Source: Sphingomonadaceae bacterium (GTDB lineage Bacteria > Pseudomonadota > Alphaproteobacteria > Sphingomonadales > Sphingomonadaceae). Taken from it: a stretch of 64,000 nt of DNA. The DNA is taken from positions 23,992 through 87,991 of the forward strand of contig JASBUR010000058.1 in assembly GCA_030147805.1 (NCBI GenBank), read 5' to 3'. A model generated the notes under the pieces. It saw nothing but the letters and a program-made list of their open reading frames with translations, made no database searches and had not been told where the DNA came from. This document shows, piece by piece, positions 1 through 8,504 of the stretch. The translations under genes were made by a program, and so were the position numbers. Position 1 is the stretch's first letter; each line of letters begins with the position of its first letter.

Positions 1-579
1 GCCGGTGGCGACCTGCCGAGCCTCGTCGGCCTGTCCGAGGCGGACGCGCTGGCGCGGATGCGCAGCGGTCATCGCAACGTGGCGCTGCTGTGGGAATTTC
101 CCAAGCCGGTGGTCGCCGCGGTCGAGCGTTTCGCGATCGGCGCCGGCGCGGGGCTGGCCCTGCTCGCCGACGAGATCGTCATCGGCGACGACGCGATCCT
201 CGGCCTGCCGTTCGCGCGGCTCGGGCTCGTCGCCGACTGGGGCGTGGCCGGCAGCCTCGCCTGGCGTATCGGGCCGGCGAAGGCGCTCGGCCTTTACGCC
301 GGCGCCGCGAGCCTCAAGGGCGCCGATGCCGTCGCGGCGGGGCTCGCCGAGCGGGCGGTGCCGGCCGGCGAGGTGATGGATGCGGCGCTCGCGCGCGCCG
401 TCGAACTCGCGCGGGTCGCGCCGAACGCGTTTGCGCGGGTGAAGGCGCTCCTGCGCGGCAAGGCGGAGCCGGCATTGCAGCTGGCGCGCGAGGCGCATGA
501 TCAGGCGGCATGCGTCGTGTCGGCCGAGTTCGCCGAAGGCTATGCGGCATTTTGCGAGAAGCGGCCGCCGCGCTTCTGA
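1..579 (+). CDS. Enoyl-CoA hydratase/isomerase family protein (5' end outside window)
   Basis: The frame is open from base 1, so the N-terminus lies upstream of the window; about 192 residues are visible. They show the crotonase pattern: a KPVVAAVERFAIGAGAGLALLADEIV-type core (oxyanion-hole glycines), then the PFARLGLVADWGVAGSLAWRIG segment, and a C-terminal helix ending AFCEKRPPRF, typical of crotonases. The family hydrates or isomerises enoyl-CoA thioesters in beta-oxidation-like pathways. The usual acidic residue of the second active-site loop is not obvious (RLGLVAD), so hydratase versus isomerase cannot be decided. It converges on the aldehyde dehydrogenase with a gap of only 8 bases. 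Confidence 0.85.
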   Translation, partial: AGGDLPSLVGLSEADALARMRSGHRNVALLWEFPKPVVAAVERFAIGAGAGLALLADEIVIGDDAILGLPFARLGLVADWGVAGSLAWRIGPAKALGLYAGAASLKGADAVAAGLAERAVPAGEVMDAALARAVELARVAPNAFARVKALLRGKAEPALQLAREAHDQAACVVSAEFAEGYAAFCEKRPPRF

Positions 580-587
580 CGCGACGG

Positions 588-2015
588 TCAGGACGCCAGC
601 TGCGTGACGCCCTTGACGAAGGTGTAGCCGTCGAGCCCCTCGGCGCCGCCCTCGCGACCATAGCCCGAGTCCTTGATCCCGCCGAACGGCACTTCGGGGA
701 AGGATGAGGTGAAGTGGTTGATCGACAGGCTGCCGCAGTCGAGGCCGTCGATCAGCCGCTGGCTGACGCGCGCCGAATCGGTGAAGGCGTAGGCGGCCAG
801 GCCGAACGGCAGCGCATTGGCGCGCGCGATCGCCTCGTCGACCGTCGAGATCCTGTGAAGCAGCGCCAGGGGCCCGAACGGCTCCTCGCTCATCGCGCGC
901 GCGTCGGCGGGCACGTCGGCGATCACCGTCAGCGGATAGACATAGCCGTCGTTGCCCTGCCGCTGCCCGCCGCTGGCGACGCGCGCGCCGCGCCGCGAGG
1001 CGTCGCCGACATAGGCTTCGATCGCGTCGAGCCGGCGCTGGTTGATGAGCGGGCCCATCTCGCTGTCGGGGGCGAGCGCCGGCCCGGCGCGCAAGGCGCG
1101 CGCGGCAGCGGCGAAGCTGTCGGCGAAGCGATCGTAGACGCGCGCATGGACGAAGAAGCGCGTCGGCGACACGCAGACCTGGCCGGCGTTGCGCGCCTTG
1201 GCCTTCGCCGCCAGCGCGCCGACCGCCTCGGCGTCGGCATCCTCCCACACCACCACCGGCGAATTGCCGCCGAGCTCCATGATCGCGGGTTTCATGTGCG
1301 CGCCGCACAGCGCTGCGAGATGCTTGCCCACCGGGACCGACCCGGTGAAGGTCACCAGCCGGACCGAGGGATGCGGGATGAGATATTCGGAGATGTCGGC
1401 GGGCTTGCCGAAGACGAGATTGACCGCGCCGTCGGGCACGCCGGCGTCGTGGAAGGCGGCGATCAGTGCCATCGGGCCGGACGGCGTCTCCTCGGCGCCC
1501 TTCAGGATGATCGAGCAGCCGGCCGCCAGCGCCCCGGCGACCTTGCGCGTCGGCGAGGCGAGCGGATAATTCCACGGCGTGAAGGCGGCGACCACGCCGA
1601 TCGGGTAGCGCAGCGACATCTTGCGCAGCCCGGCTGCCGACGGAATGATCCGCCCGTAGAGGCGGCGGCCCTCGGCGGCATCCCAGACGATGCGCGCCTG
1701 CGCGGTCTCGACCTCGCCGCGCGCTTCGGCGAGCGTCTTGCCCTGATCGAGCGCGATGGCGTGCGCGATCGCCTCCTTGCGCTCGCCGAGCAGCGCTGCG
1801 GCGCGCAGCAGGATCGCCTCGCGCTCGGCAGGCGCGACGTCGCGCCATGCCGCAAGCCCGCGTTCGGCGGCGGCGATCGCGTCGTCGAGGTCGGCCTTGC
1901 CGGCGTGCGGCAGCGGCGCCAGCACCGATCCGTCGGAAGGGTTGATCACCTGCTCGCCCGGCGCCGCAGTGCGCCAGCGGCCGCCGATCAAGAACTTCAG
2001 CTCGGGATAGCCCAT
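588..2015 (-). CDS. NAD(P)+-dependent aldehyde dehydrogenase, succinate-semialdehyde dehydrogenase-like
   Basis: A full-length 475-residue aldehyde dehydrogenase. Visible motifs are PWNYP with Asn149 (oxyanion), FTGSVPVG 223-230 (nucleotide loop), MELGGNSP with general base Glu247, and nucleophile Cys281 in NAGQVCVSP. The length and the short N-terminus (MGYPELKFLIGGRW) match the gabD/aldehyde dehydrogenase subfamily that oxidises small aldehydes and semialdehydes to acids. It is divergent from the acyl-CoA dehydrogenase operon, so it probably oxidises an aldehyde in the same catabolic route; the actual substrate cannot be read from sequence. Confidence 0.9.
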   Translation of the reverse strand: MGYPELKFLIGGRWRTAAPGEQVINPSDGSVLAPLPHAGKADLDDAIAAAERGLAAWRDVAPAEREAILLRAAALLGERKEAIAHAIALDQGKTLAEARGEVETAQARIVWDAAEGRRLYGRIIPSAAGLRKMSLRYPIGVVAAFTPWNYPLASPTRKVAGALAAGCSIILKGAEETPSGPMALIAAFHDAGVPDGAVNLVFGKPADISEYLIPHPSVRLVTFTGSVPVGKHLAALCGAHMKPAIMELGGNSPVVVWEDADAEAVGALAAKAKARNAGQVCVSPTRFFVHARVYDRFADSFAAAARALRAGPALAPDSEMGPLINQRRLDAIEAYVGDASRRGARVASGGQRQGNDGYVYPLTVIADVPADARAMSEEPFGPLALLHRISTVDEAIARANALPFGLAAYAFTDSARVSQRLIDGLDCGSLSINHFTSSFPEVPFGGIKDSGYGREGGAEGLDGYTFVKGVTQLAS

Positions 2016-2068
2016 CGCGCGTCTCCAATGTCGGCTCTGGCCTATTGTTATCCGGAATACTTGCCAAA

Positions 2069-2081
2069 TGACAGATTGTCA
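2069..2081. promoter_or_regulatory. Small palindrome in the ALDH/ACAD divergent intergenic region
   Basis: TGACAGATTGTCA is a perfect 5+5 inverted repeat in the 141-base AT-richer gap between two divergent genes, a normal place for an operator. No regulator gene is adjacent, so its partner is unknown; it could also be chance. Confidence 0.3.
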
Positions 2082-2156
2082 GGGCTCAATCAGTATATAT
2101 CGGGTTGCTGGCCCACGGCCTTTGCCGGAGATCGGGAGCCGCAAGCGAGAGGGGCG

Positions 2157-3218
2157 ATGAACTTCGATTTCTCCGAGGACGTGAAGACGATGCGCGAGGA
2201 GGTGAGACGCGTCCTGCGCGACCGCTACCCGCGCGGCGAGGTCCGGCGCGCCGTCGATGCCGGGGCGCGCTTCGACCGCGATTTCTGGCGGCTGCTCGGC
2301 GACATGGGCTGGCTCGGCGTCGCGGTGCCCGAGCGCTTCGGCGGTGCCGAGCTCGGCCACGAGGCGTTGTGCATGATCGTCGAGGAGGTTGGCGCGGCGC
2401 TGCCGCCGGTGCCGTTCATGGCGTCGGTCGGCGCCGCCGAAGCACTGCTTGCCTTCGGCAGCGAGGCGCAGTGCGCGCGCTGGCTGCCCGGCCTCGCGTG
2501 CGGCGAGACCATCGGCTGCGTGGCGCCGGGCGAGCCGCTGGCCTCATCGATCGCGGCGACGGGCGGCCGGCTCACCGGCGAGAAGCTCCCGGTCATCGAC
2601 GGCGATATCGCCGACATCGCCGTCGTGATGGCGACCGATGGCCTCTATCTCGTCGAGCTGACCGCCCCTGGCGTCGAGCGCCGCGCGATCGAGACGCTCG
2701 ACCTGGTGCGCAGCGGCATCCGCCTCACCCTCGAGGACGCCCCGGCCGAAAAGCTCGCGGGCGGCGACGCCGCGCAGCTGCTCGACCGGCTCGCCGTGCT
2801 CGCGGCGTTCGAGGCGGTGGGCGGCGCGCAGGCGGCGCTCGACATGGCGGTTGGCTATGCGCAGGAGCGCTACGCCTTCGGCCGGCCGATCGGCTCGTTC
2901 CAGGCGATCAAGCACAAGCTCGCCGACGTCTATGTCGCGACCGAGCTGGCGCGGTCGAACGCATATTATGGCGCGTGGGCGCTGGCCCATGAAGCGGCGT
3001 TGCCGGTGGCTGCCGCTGCCGCGCGGCTCGGCGCGTCGGAGGCATTCACGCTGGCGGCGAAGGAGAATATCCAGGTGCACGGCGGCATGGGATTCACCTG
3101 GGAGTCGGACTGCCATCTCTATTACCGCCGCGCGCGCGCGCTGGCGGTCGATCTCGGCGCCGGCTGGTACTGGCGCGACCGGCTCGTCGAGCAGCTCGAC
3201 CGGGCGGAGGCCGCCTGA
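2157..3218 (+). CDS. Acyl-CoA dehydrogenase, small subunit-type (353 aa)
   Basis: The start is the ATG at 2157 after AGAGGGG; the frame is open further upstream, but that part is antisense to the ALDH. N-terminal ACAD helical domain (MNFDFSEDVKTMREEVRRVL), LGVAVPERFGG loop, then the C-terminal helical domain with YAFGRPIGSFQAIKHKLAD and HGGMGFTWESDCHLYYRRA. At about 353 residues it is shorter than a homotetrameric ACAD, and its middle beta-domain lacks the usual WCQ.xTEP.AGSD signature. It overlaps the next ACAD by one base (TGATG). This small/large pairing is known from alpha2beta2 ACADs of steroid and related side-chain degradation, so a heteromeric enzyme introducing a 2,3-double bond is likely. 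Confidence 0.9.
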   Translation: MNFDFSEDVKTMREEVRRVLRDRYPRGEVRRAVDAGARFDRDFWRLLGDMGWLGVAVPERFGGAELGHEALCMIVEEVGAALPPVPFMASVGAAEALLAFGSEAQCARWLPGLACGETIGCVAPGEPLASSIAATGGRLTGEKLPVIDGDIADIAVVMATDGLYLVELTAPGVERRAIETLDLVRSGIRLTLEDAPAEKLAGGDAAQLLDRLAVLAAFEAVGGAQAALDMAVGYAQERYAFGRPIGSFQAIKHKLADVYVATELARSNAYYGAWALAHEAALPVAAAAARLGASEAFTLAAKENIQVHGGMGFTWESDCHLYYRRARALAVDLGAGWYWRDRLVEQLDRAEAA

Positions 3219-4447
3219 TGGACTTCGGCGATACCCCGGCGGAAGCGGCCTTCCGGGCCGAGGCGCGCGCCTTCCTCGACGCGCACATGCCGCTCAAGGA
3301 GGCGCACCGCGCGCACGTCAGCCGGGCCATGACGCCCGAGGACGTCGCGGCGTCGAAGGCATGGCAGCGCAAGAAGGCGGAGCATGGCTTCGCCGGCATC
3401 CTGTGGCCCACGGCCTATGGCGGGCGCGACGGCACGCAGATGCAGCACATCATCTTCGCGCAGGAGGAGGAACGCTACGCCGTCCCGACGACGGTGTTCA
3501 ACCAGGGCGTCGGCATGGCGATGCCGACGGTGATGGCGTTCGGGACGCCCGAGCAGCTCGCGCGCTACCCGCGTCCGGCGTTGTTCGGCGACGAGGTCTG
3601 GTGCCAGCTGTTCTCCGAGCCGGCGGCGGGCTCGGACCTGGCCGGACTGCGGACTCGCGCGGTGCGCGACGGCGACGACTGGGTGGTCAACGGCCAGAAG
3701 ATCTGGACGAGCTACGCGCATTTCGCCGATTTCGGTATGCTGGTGGTGCGCACCGACCCGAGCGTGGCCAAACACGCCGGGTTGACCTTCTTCATCGTCG
3801 ACATGAAGACGCCGGGGATCGAGATCAGGCCGATCCGGCAGATCTCGGGCGCCTCGAACTTCAGCGAGGTGTTCTTCACCGACGTGCGCCTGCCCGACCG
3901 CCAGCGGCTCGGCGCGGTCGGCGAGGGGTGGAAGGTCGCGCTGACCATGCTCGCCAACGAACGCTTCACCGTCGGCCGTGCCGAAGGACCCGACTTCGAC
4001 GAGATCTTCGCGCTGGCGAAAGCCGTTCGCATCGATGGCAGGCGTGCGGTCGACGACAGCGCGGTCCGCGAGAGGCTGGCCGCCTGGTATGTGCGGACCG
4101 CCGGGCTCAAATATGCCCGGCTGCGGTCGCAGACCGCGCTGTCGCGCGGCAAGGCGCCGGGACCCGAGAATTCGATCGGCAAGCTGGTCAGCGCGAGCAA
4201 GCTGCAGGACATCGCCACCTTCGGGATCGATCTCGCCGGAACCGCCGGCGCGATCACCGATCCGGAAATCGCGGCGATGCACGGGCTGTTCCAGCAGGCG
4301 CTGCTCTATGCGCCGTCGAAGCGCATCGCCGGCGGCACCGACGAGGTGCTGCGCAACATCATCGCCGAACGGGTGCTCGGGCTGCCCGCCGACGCGCGGG
4401 CCGACAAGGGGCTCGCGTTCAACCAGATCCCGACCGGCGCGCGCTGA
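3218..4447 (+). CDS. Acyl-CoA dehydrogenase, large subunit-type (409 aa)
   Basis: A classical ACAD fold: N-terminal helices, the FAD/substrate loop WCQLFSEPAAGSDLAGL, the beta-domain WVVNGQKIWTSYAHFADF, and the C-terminal ending GGTDEVLRNIIAERVLGLP. It oxidises acyl-CoA to enoyl-CoA using FAD, passing electrons to ETF. Its ATG overlaps the stop of the preceding ACAD and its own stop overlaps the start of the CoA ligase, so the three are translationally coupled. Pairing with the small ACAD suggests a heterotetramer rather than two independent enzymes; this is inferred from family precedent. Confidence 0.92.
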   Translation: MDFGDTPAEAAFRAEARAFLDAHMPLKEAHRAHVSRAMTPEDVAASKAWQRKKAEHGFAGILWPTAYGGRDGTQMQHIIFAQEEERYAVPTTVFNQGVGMAMPTVMAFGTPEQLARYPRPALFGDEVWCQLFSEPAAGSDLAGLRTRAVRDGDDWVVNGQKIWTSYAHFADFGMLVVRTDPSVAKHAGLTFFIVDMKTPGIEIRPIRQISGASNFSEVFFTDVRLPDRQRLGAVGEGWKVALTMLANERFTVGRAEGPDFDEIFALAKAVRIDGRRAVDDSAVRERLAAWYVRTAGLKYARLRSQTALSRGKAPGPENSIGKLVSASKLQDIATFGIDLAGTAGAITDPEIAAMHGLFQQALLYAPSKRIAGGTDEVLRNIIAERVLGLPADARADKGLAFNQIPTGAR

Positions 4448-6567
4448 TGGCGCGGCGGGCCGTCTACAGCCATGCGCAGATGCGCCGGCTGGTCGCGCCG
4501 CGATCGGTGGCGATCGTCGGCCTGTCGCGCAATCCGGCGTCGTACGGCGCGCGCACCGCCGCCAATCTGGCGCGCTTCGACGGCCGCACCTACGGCGTCA
4601 ATCCGGCGGGCGGCACGCTGCATGGCGTCGAATGTTTCGCCTCGATCGACGAACTCCCCGAGGTCGTCGACTGCGCGGTGCTGGCGCTGCCCGCCGACGC
4701 GGTGGCGGGCGTCGTCGAACGATGCGCGGCGGCCGGCGTCGGCGGCTGCATCATCTATGCCTCGGGCTTCGCCGAGACCGGCGATGCCGACAAGATCGCG
4801 CTGCAGCACCGGCTCGCCGCCATCGGTCGCGCTGCCGACATGCGCATCGTCGGGCCCAACGCCTTCGGCCTCATCAACAATCTGTCGAAGGCGGGGATGA
4901 GCTTCTCCGGCCGCTACGGCGCCGCGCCGCAGCGGACGGGGCCGGTCGGGATCGTGTCGCAATCGGGCGGGCTCGCCCAGGCGCTGGCGCAGGTGACCGA
5001 GCGCGGCGGCTCGTACAGCCATTTCCTCGCTGCCGGCAACAGCGCCGATGTCGATGTCTGCGACTATGTCAGCTACCTCGCGGGCGACGCCGACTGCCGC
5101 GTCATCACCTGCATCGCCGAAGGGCTCGCCGACGGCGAGCGGTTGCTCGAAGCCGGCGAGGCGGCGCGCGCCGCCGGCAAGCCGGTGATCATGTACAAGA
5201 TCGCCACCGGCAGCGCCGGCGCGCGGGCGGCGATGTCGCATACCGGCACGCTGGCCGGATCGAACGCCGCGTTCGATGCCGCCTACCGGCGCGTCGGGAT
5301 CGTCCGTGCCGACAATATCGAGGACGTCTACCCGATGGCGGCCTTCTTCGCGAAGGCGGGCCGCCCGAAGGCTGCCGGCGTCGCCGCGGTGGCCGCGTCG
5401 GGCGGCGCCTGCGTCATCACGCTCGACAAGGCCGAGGCGGCGGGCGTCGACATGCCCAAGCCCGCACCCGCGACGCGCGCGGTGCTCGAATCGATCGTCC
5501 CCGCCTATGGCGCGCCGACCAATCCGTGCGACATCACCGCGCCCGTGGCGGCCGATGGCGCCGCCTATGCCGCCTGTGTCGAGGCGCTGCTCGCCGATCC
5601 GGCCTATGGCGCGCTGGTGGTGATGGCGCCGAGCATCAGCGAGGCGATGACGCCGCGCAACGTCGCGATGTTCGCGCCGCTGGCCAAGGCGGCGGGCAAG
5701 CCCGTCTGCCTGTCGTGGATGTCCGAATGGCGCGACGGGCCGGGGGCGACGGCCTGCGAGGCCGATCCGCATGTCGCGCTGTTCCCGTCGACCGCGCAAT
5801 GTTTCCGCACGCTGCGCGCCTGGCATGATTGGGCGGCAGCAGGCCCGGCGCTGCGATCGCGCGACGGCGCGTCGAGCGCGGCGGCGCTGGCGCTGCTCGA
5901 TGCGGCCGGCGAGAGGCTGACCGAACGCGAGGCGAAGGCGGTACTCGCCGCGGCCGGCGTGCCCGTGGCGAGCGACGTCGTCGTGCGGGAGGTCGGTGCC
6001 GCCGTCGCCGCGGCCGACGCCCTGGGTTATCCGGTGGTGCTCAAGGTCGAATCGCCCGACATTCCGCACAAGACCGACGCTGGCGTCGTCCGCCTCGGCC
6101 TGGGCGACGCGGCGGCGGTGCGCGCCGCCTTTGCCGAGATCATGGCGGCGGCGGCGCGCGTCGAGCCGGCGCCGCATATCGCCGGGGTGCTCGTCCAGCC
6201 GATGGTCGCCGCCGGGCTCGAACTCGTCGTCGGCGCCCAGAATGATCCGACCTTCGGGCCGATGGTCGTGGTCGGGCTCGGCGGCATCATGGTCGAGCTG
6301 CTGCGCGACTCCGCGGCCGAGCTGGCACCGGTGACGCCCGCGCAGGCGGCGGCGATGCTGCGGCGGCTCAGCGGCTATCCGCTGCTCGCCGGCTTCCGCG
6401 GTTCCGCGCCGGCCGATCTCGCCGCGGTCGAGCGGATCATCGTCGCGGTGTCCGAACTGGCGGCGGCCGGCGCCGACCGGATCGCCGAGATCGACGTCAA
6501 TCCCATCATCTGCGGCCCCGGCCGCGCCATTGCGGTCGATGCGCTCATCGTTCGCCGCTCCAGCTGA
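4447..6567 (+). CDS. NDP-forming acyl-CoA synthetase (acetate-CoA ligase-type, fused alpha-beta), 706 aa
   Basis: The ATG at 4447 overlaps the previous TGA. Order of parts: CoA-binding Rossmann domain (RSVAIVGLSRNP, residues about 18-29), succinyl-CoA-synthetase-like domains with the phospho-histidine motif MSHTGTLAGS (His265), and a C-terminal ATP-grasp domain from about residue 490 (YPVVLKVESPDIPHKTDAGVV, later GLGGIMVELL and EIDVNPII). Enzymes of this type activate carboxylic acids to CoA thioesters with ATP and release ADP. Coupled to the ACAD pair, it plausibly activates the acid that the ACADs then desaturate. The substrate is unknown. Confidence 0.9.
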   Translation: MARRAVYSHAQMRRLVAPRSVAIVGLSRNPASYGARTAANLARFDGRTYGVNPAGGTLHGVECFASIDELPEVVDCAVLALPADAVAGVVERCAAAGVGGCIIYASGFAETGDADKIALQHRLAAIGRAADMRIVGPNAFGLINNLSKAGMSFSGRYGAAPQRTGPVGIVSQSGGLAQALAQVTERGGSYSHFLAAGNSADVDVCDYVSYLAGDADCRVITCIAEGLADGERLLEAGEAARAAGKPVIMYKIATGSAGARAAMSHTGTLAGSNAAFDAAYRRVGIVRADNIEDVYPMAAFFAKAGRPKAAGVAAVAASGGACVITLDKAEAAGVDMPKPAPATRAVLESIVPAYGAPTNPCDITAPVAADGAAYAACVEALLADPAYGALVVMAPSISEAMTPRNVAMFAPLAKAAGKPVCLSWMSEWRDGPGATACEADPHVALFPSTAQCFRTLRAWHDWAAAGPALRSRDGASSAAALALLDAAGERLTEREAKAVLAAAGVPVASDVVVREVGAAVAAADALGYPVVLKVESPDIPHKTDAGVVRLGLGDAAAVRAAFAEIMAAAARVEPAPHIAGVLVQPMVAAGLELVVGAQNDPTFGPMVVVGLGGIMVELLRDSAAELAPVTPAQAAAMLRRLSGYPLLAGFRGSAPADLAAVERIIVAVSELAAAGADRIAEIDVNPIICGPGRAIAVDALIVRRSS

Positions 6568-6576
6568 GGAACCGAC

Positions 6577-7467
6577 ATGGCCAAGTGGCTCAAGAGCACC
6601 GACGTCATCACCTTCGAGGTGCGCGACCGCGTCGCCTACGTCACGATGAACCGGCCCGAGAAGCGCAACGCGCTGTCGCCCGAACTCATCACCGAAGTCC
6701 ATGACGCGATGCTCGAGGCCGACGATCTGACCTCGGTCCACGTCATCGTGCTGCAGGGCGCGGGTCGGGATTTCTGCGCGGGTTACGATCTGGGCTTCGG
6801 ATCGAACCCGGCCAACCAGGCCGACCCCGAGGGGAAATACCGCACGCGCATCGGTACCTTCGACGACGATGTGTGGACGATGCAGCGCAAGATGGGGAAG
6901 ATGCTGATCATCCCCGAGATCCACAAGCCGGTGATCGCCAAGATCCAGGGCCGCGCGCTGGCCGGCGGCGCCGAGCTGGCGCTGTGCTGCGACATCCTCA
7001 TCGCCGCCGACGACGCGCGGATCGGCCATCCCGGCGCGCGCGGCATCGGGTCGCCGCCGGTCAACTACTGGTTCTATCATGTCGGGCCGCAATGGGCGAA
7101 GCGGCTGCTGCTGACCGGCGACAGCCTCACCGGCCGCGACGCGGCGCGGATCGGCATGGTGCTCGACGCGGTGCCCGCCGCCGAACTCGACGCCGAGGTC
7201 GAGGCGCTGGCGAAGCGCATCGCCATCCTCGATCCCGAAATCAGCGCCGCGCAGAAGCGGATCGTCAACGTGTCGATGGATCTCGCCGGTGCCAAGCTCG
7301 CGCAGGGTTTCGCGCTCGAGGCCGACGCGCGCGCGCATCTTTCGCAGGGACCCGGTCGGCAGAAATGGCGCGCCGACGTGCGCGAACATGGCGTGCGCCA
7401 GGCGATCAAGATCCGCGATGCGCAATATGGCGAGGCGCCGGTGCGGCTGCGCTATCTCGAAGAGTAG
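6577..7467 (+). CDS. Enoyl-CoA hydratase/isomerase family protein, 296 aa
   Basis: A crotonase-fold protein: YVTMNRPEKRNALS (substrate loop), AGRDFCAGYDL (first oxyanion strand), GRALAGGAELALCCDILIA (second oxyanion loop), then a long C-terminal tail. It lies nine bases after the CoA ligase, so it is the fourth gene of the operon. In the second loop the residues are ARGIGSPPVNYWF, without an obvious catalytic Glu at the hydratase position, so isomerase, hydrolase or ring-cleaving chemistry is as likely as hydration. Its 3' end overlaps the convergent esterase by 16 bases. Confidence 0.88.
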   Translation: MAKWLKSTDVITFEVRDRVAYVTMNRPEKRNALSPELITEVHDAMLEADDLTSVHVIVLQGAGRDFCAGYDLGFGSNPANQADPEGKYRTRIGTFDDDVWTMQRKMGKMLIIPEIHKPVIAKIQGRALAGGAELALCCDILIAADDARIGHPGARGIGSPPVNYWFYHVGPQWAKRLLLTGDSLTGRDAARIGMVLDAVPAAELDAEVEALAKRIAILDPEISAAQKRIVNVSMDLAGAKLAQGFALEADARAHLSQGPGRQKWRADVREHGVRQAIKIRDAQYGEAPVRLRYLEE

Positions 7468-8381
7468 GCCAGAAGCCGCCTGACCGCGGCCGCAACGTCG
7501 CCGATCGCCGCGCGGGCGATGGCAGTGTCGCGGCTCATCTGGAGGAAGCCGTGGACGGCGCCGGGCCAGACTTTGAGTTCGGCGGCCACGCCGGCGGCCG
7601 ATAGCCGGGCAGCCAGGAGGCGGCTGTCGTCGGCGACGGTATCGGCTTCGGCGATCCCGAGGAACTGCGGCGGCAGGCCGGCGAGGTCGGCGTGCAGCGG
7701 CGTCGCTTCCACCGCGCTCGTGCCGGCGAGGTAATTGCCCCAATACCATTGCATCCGCGCATGCGTCAGGCCGTAGCCCCCGGCGCCGAAGGCCCGGCGG
7801 CTGCCGGTGTCGAGACCGGGCGCGAAGCAGCCGTAGAGCAGCGCGCCGCCGCGCGGCATCGGCCGCCCCGCGTCGCGCAGCCGCAGCGTCAGCGCGAGCG
7901 CCATGTTGGCACCGGCACTGTCGCCGGCGAACACGAAGCGGTCGCCAAGCCCCAGCCGCCGCGCGTGCTGCTCGGCCCAATCCCAGGCGCGGGCGGCATC
8001 GTCGAGCGGGGTCGGATAGGGGTGTTCGGGCGCGTGGCGATAATCGGCGCTGAACGCGGCGATGCCGCTTTGCTGCGCGAGCAGCCGCAGCATGCGGTCG
8101 TGCGTATCGACGTCGCAGGCGAACCAGCCGCCACCGTGGAGATAGAAGAGAAAGCCGTGCGGCGCGGCTTCGCGCGGCAGGTAGAGCCGCACGCGCTGAC
8201 CGCCCACGTCATGGTCCTCGATACGCGCCATCGCCGGTTCGCCGTCGTTGAGCGACGCCGCCGCCGCATCGATCAGGCGGCGCCCCTCGGCGGGGGGCAG
8301 CCGGGTGACGTCGAACGGGCCGGTGACGGCGGCCATCGCCGCACGCACGGCGAGGATCTCGGGGTCGATGGTCACGCCCAT
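7452..8381 (-). CDS. Alpha/beta-hydrolase fold-3 esterase (HSL / family IV), 309 aa
   Basis: The hormone-sensitive-lipase-type motifs are present: HGGGWF (oxyanion hole), GDSAGANMA (nucleophile Ser), a DTVAD acidic region and GAVHGFLQ near the C-terminus (catalytic His). No signal peptide, so cytoplasmic. Such enzymes hydrolyse esters of short to medium acyl chains or lactones. It is on the opposite strand to the operon but sits inside the catabolic block, and may release the acid or alcohol that feeds it. Confidence 0.9.
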   Translation of the reverse strand: MGVTIDPEILAVRAAMAAVTGPFDVTRLPPAEGRRLIDAAAASLNDGEPAMARIEDHDVGGQRVRLYLPREAAPHGFLFYLHGGGWFACDVDTHDRMLRLLAQQSGIAAFSADYRHAPEHPYPTPLDDAARAWDWAEQHARRLGLGDRFVFAGDSAGANMALALTLRLRDAGRPMPRGGALLYGCFAPGLDTGSRRAFGAGGYGLTHARMQWYWGNYLAGTSAVEATPLHADLAGLPPQFLGIAEADTVADDSRLLAARLSAAGVAAELKVWPGAVHGFLQMSRDTAIARAAIGDVAAAVRRLLAYSSR

Positions 8382-8504
8382 GCGACGCTCCTACCATGCG
8401 CGCCGGCGCGACGGACAATGACGAATTGCGCGGGCGTCATGACAAAGATTCTGTCACGCGCGCCGCCGCAGCTGGTATCGATCGGCCATCACGGAGGAGC
8501 CCCG

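Noticed and set aside
4306-7980. A very long open frame (over 1,200 codons) on the minus strand
   Set aside because: It is antisense to three well-supported genes and made of Arg/Ala/Gly-rich sequence, the usual shadow of high-GC coding DNA.
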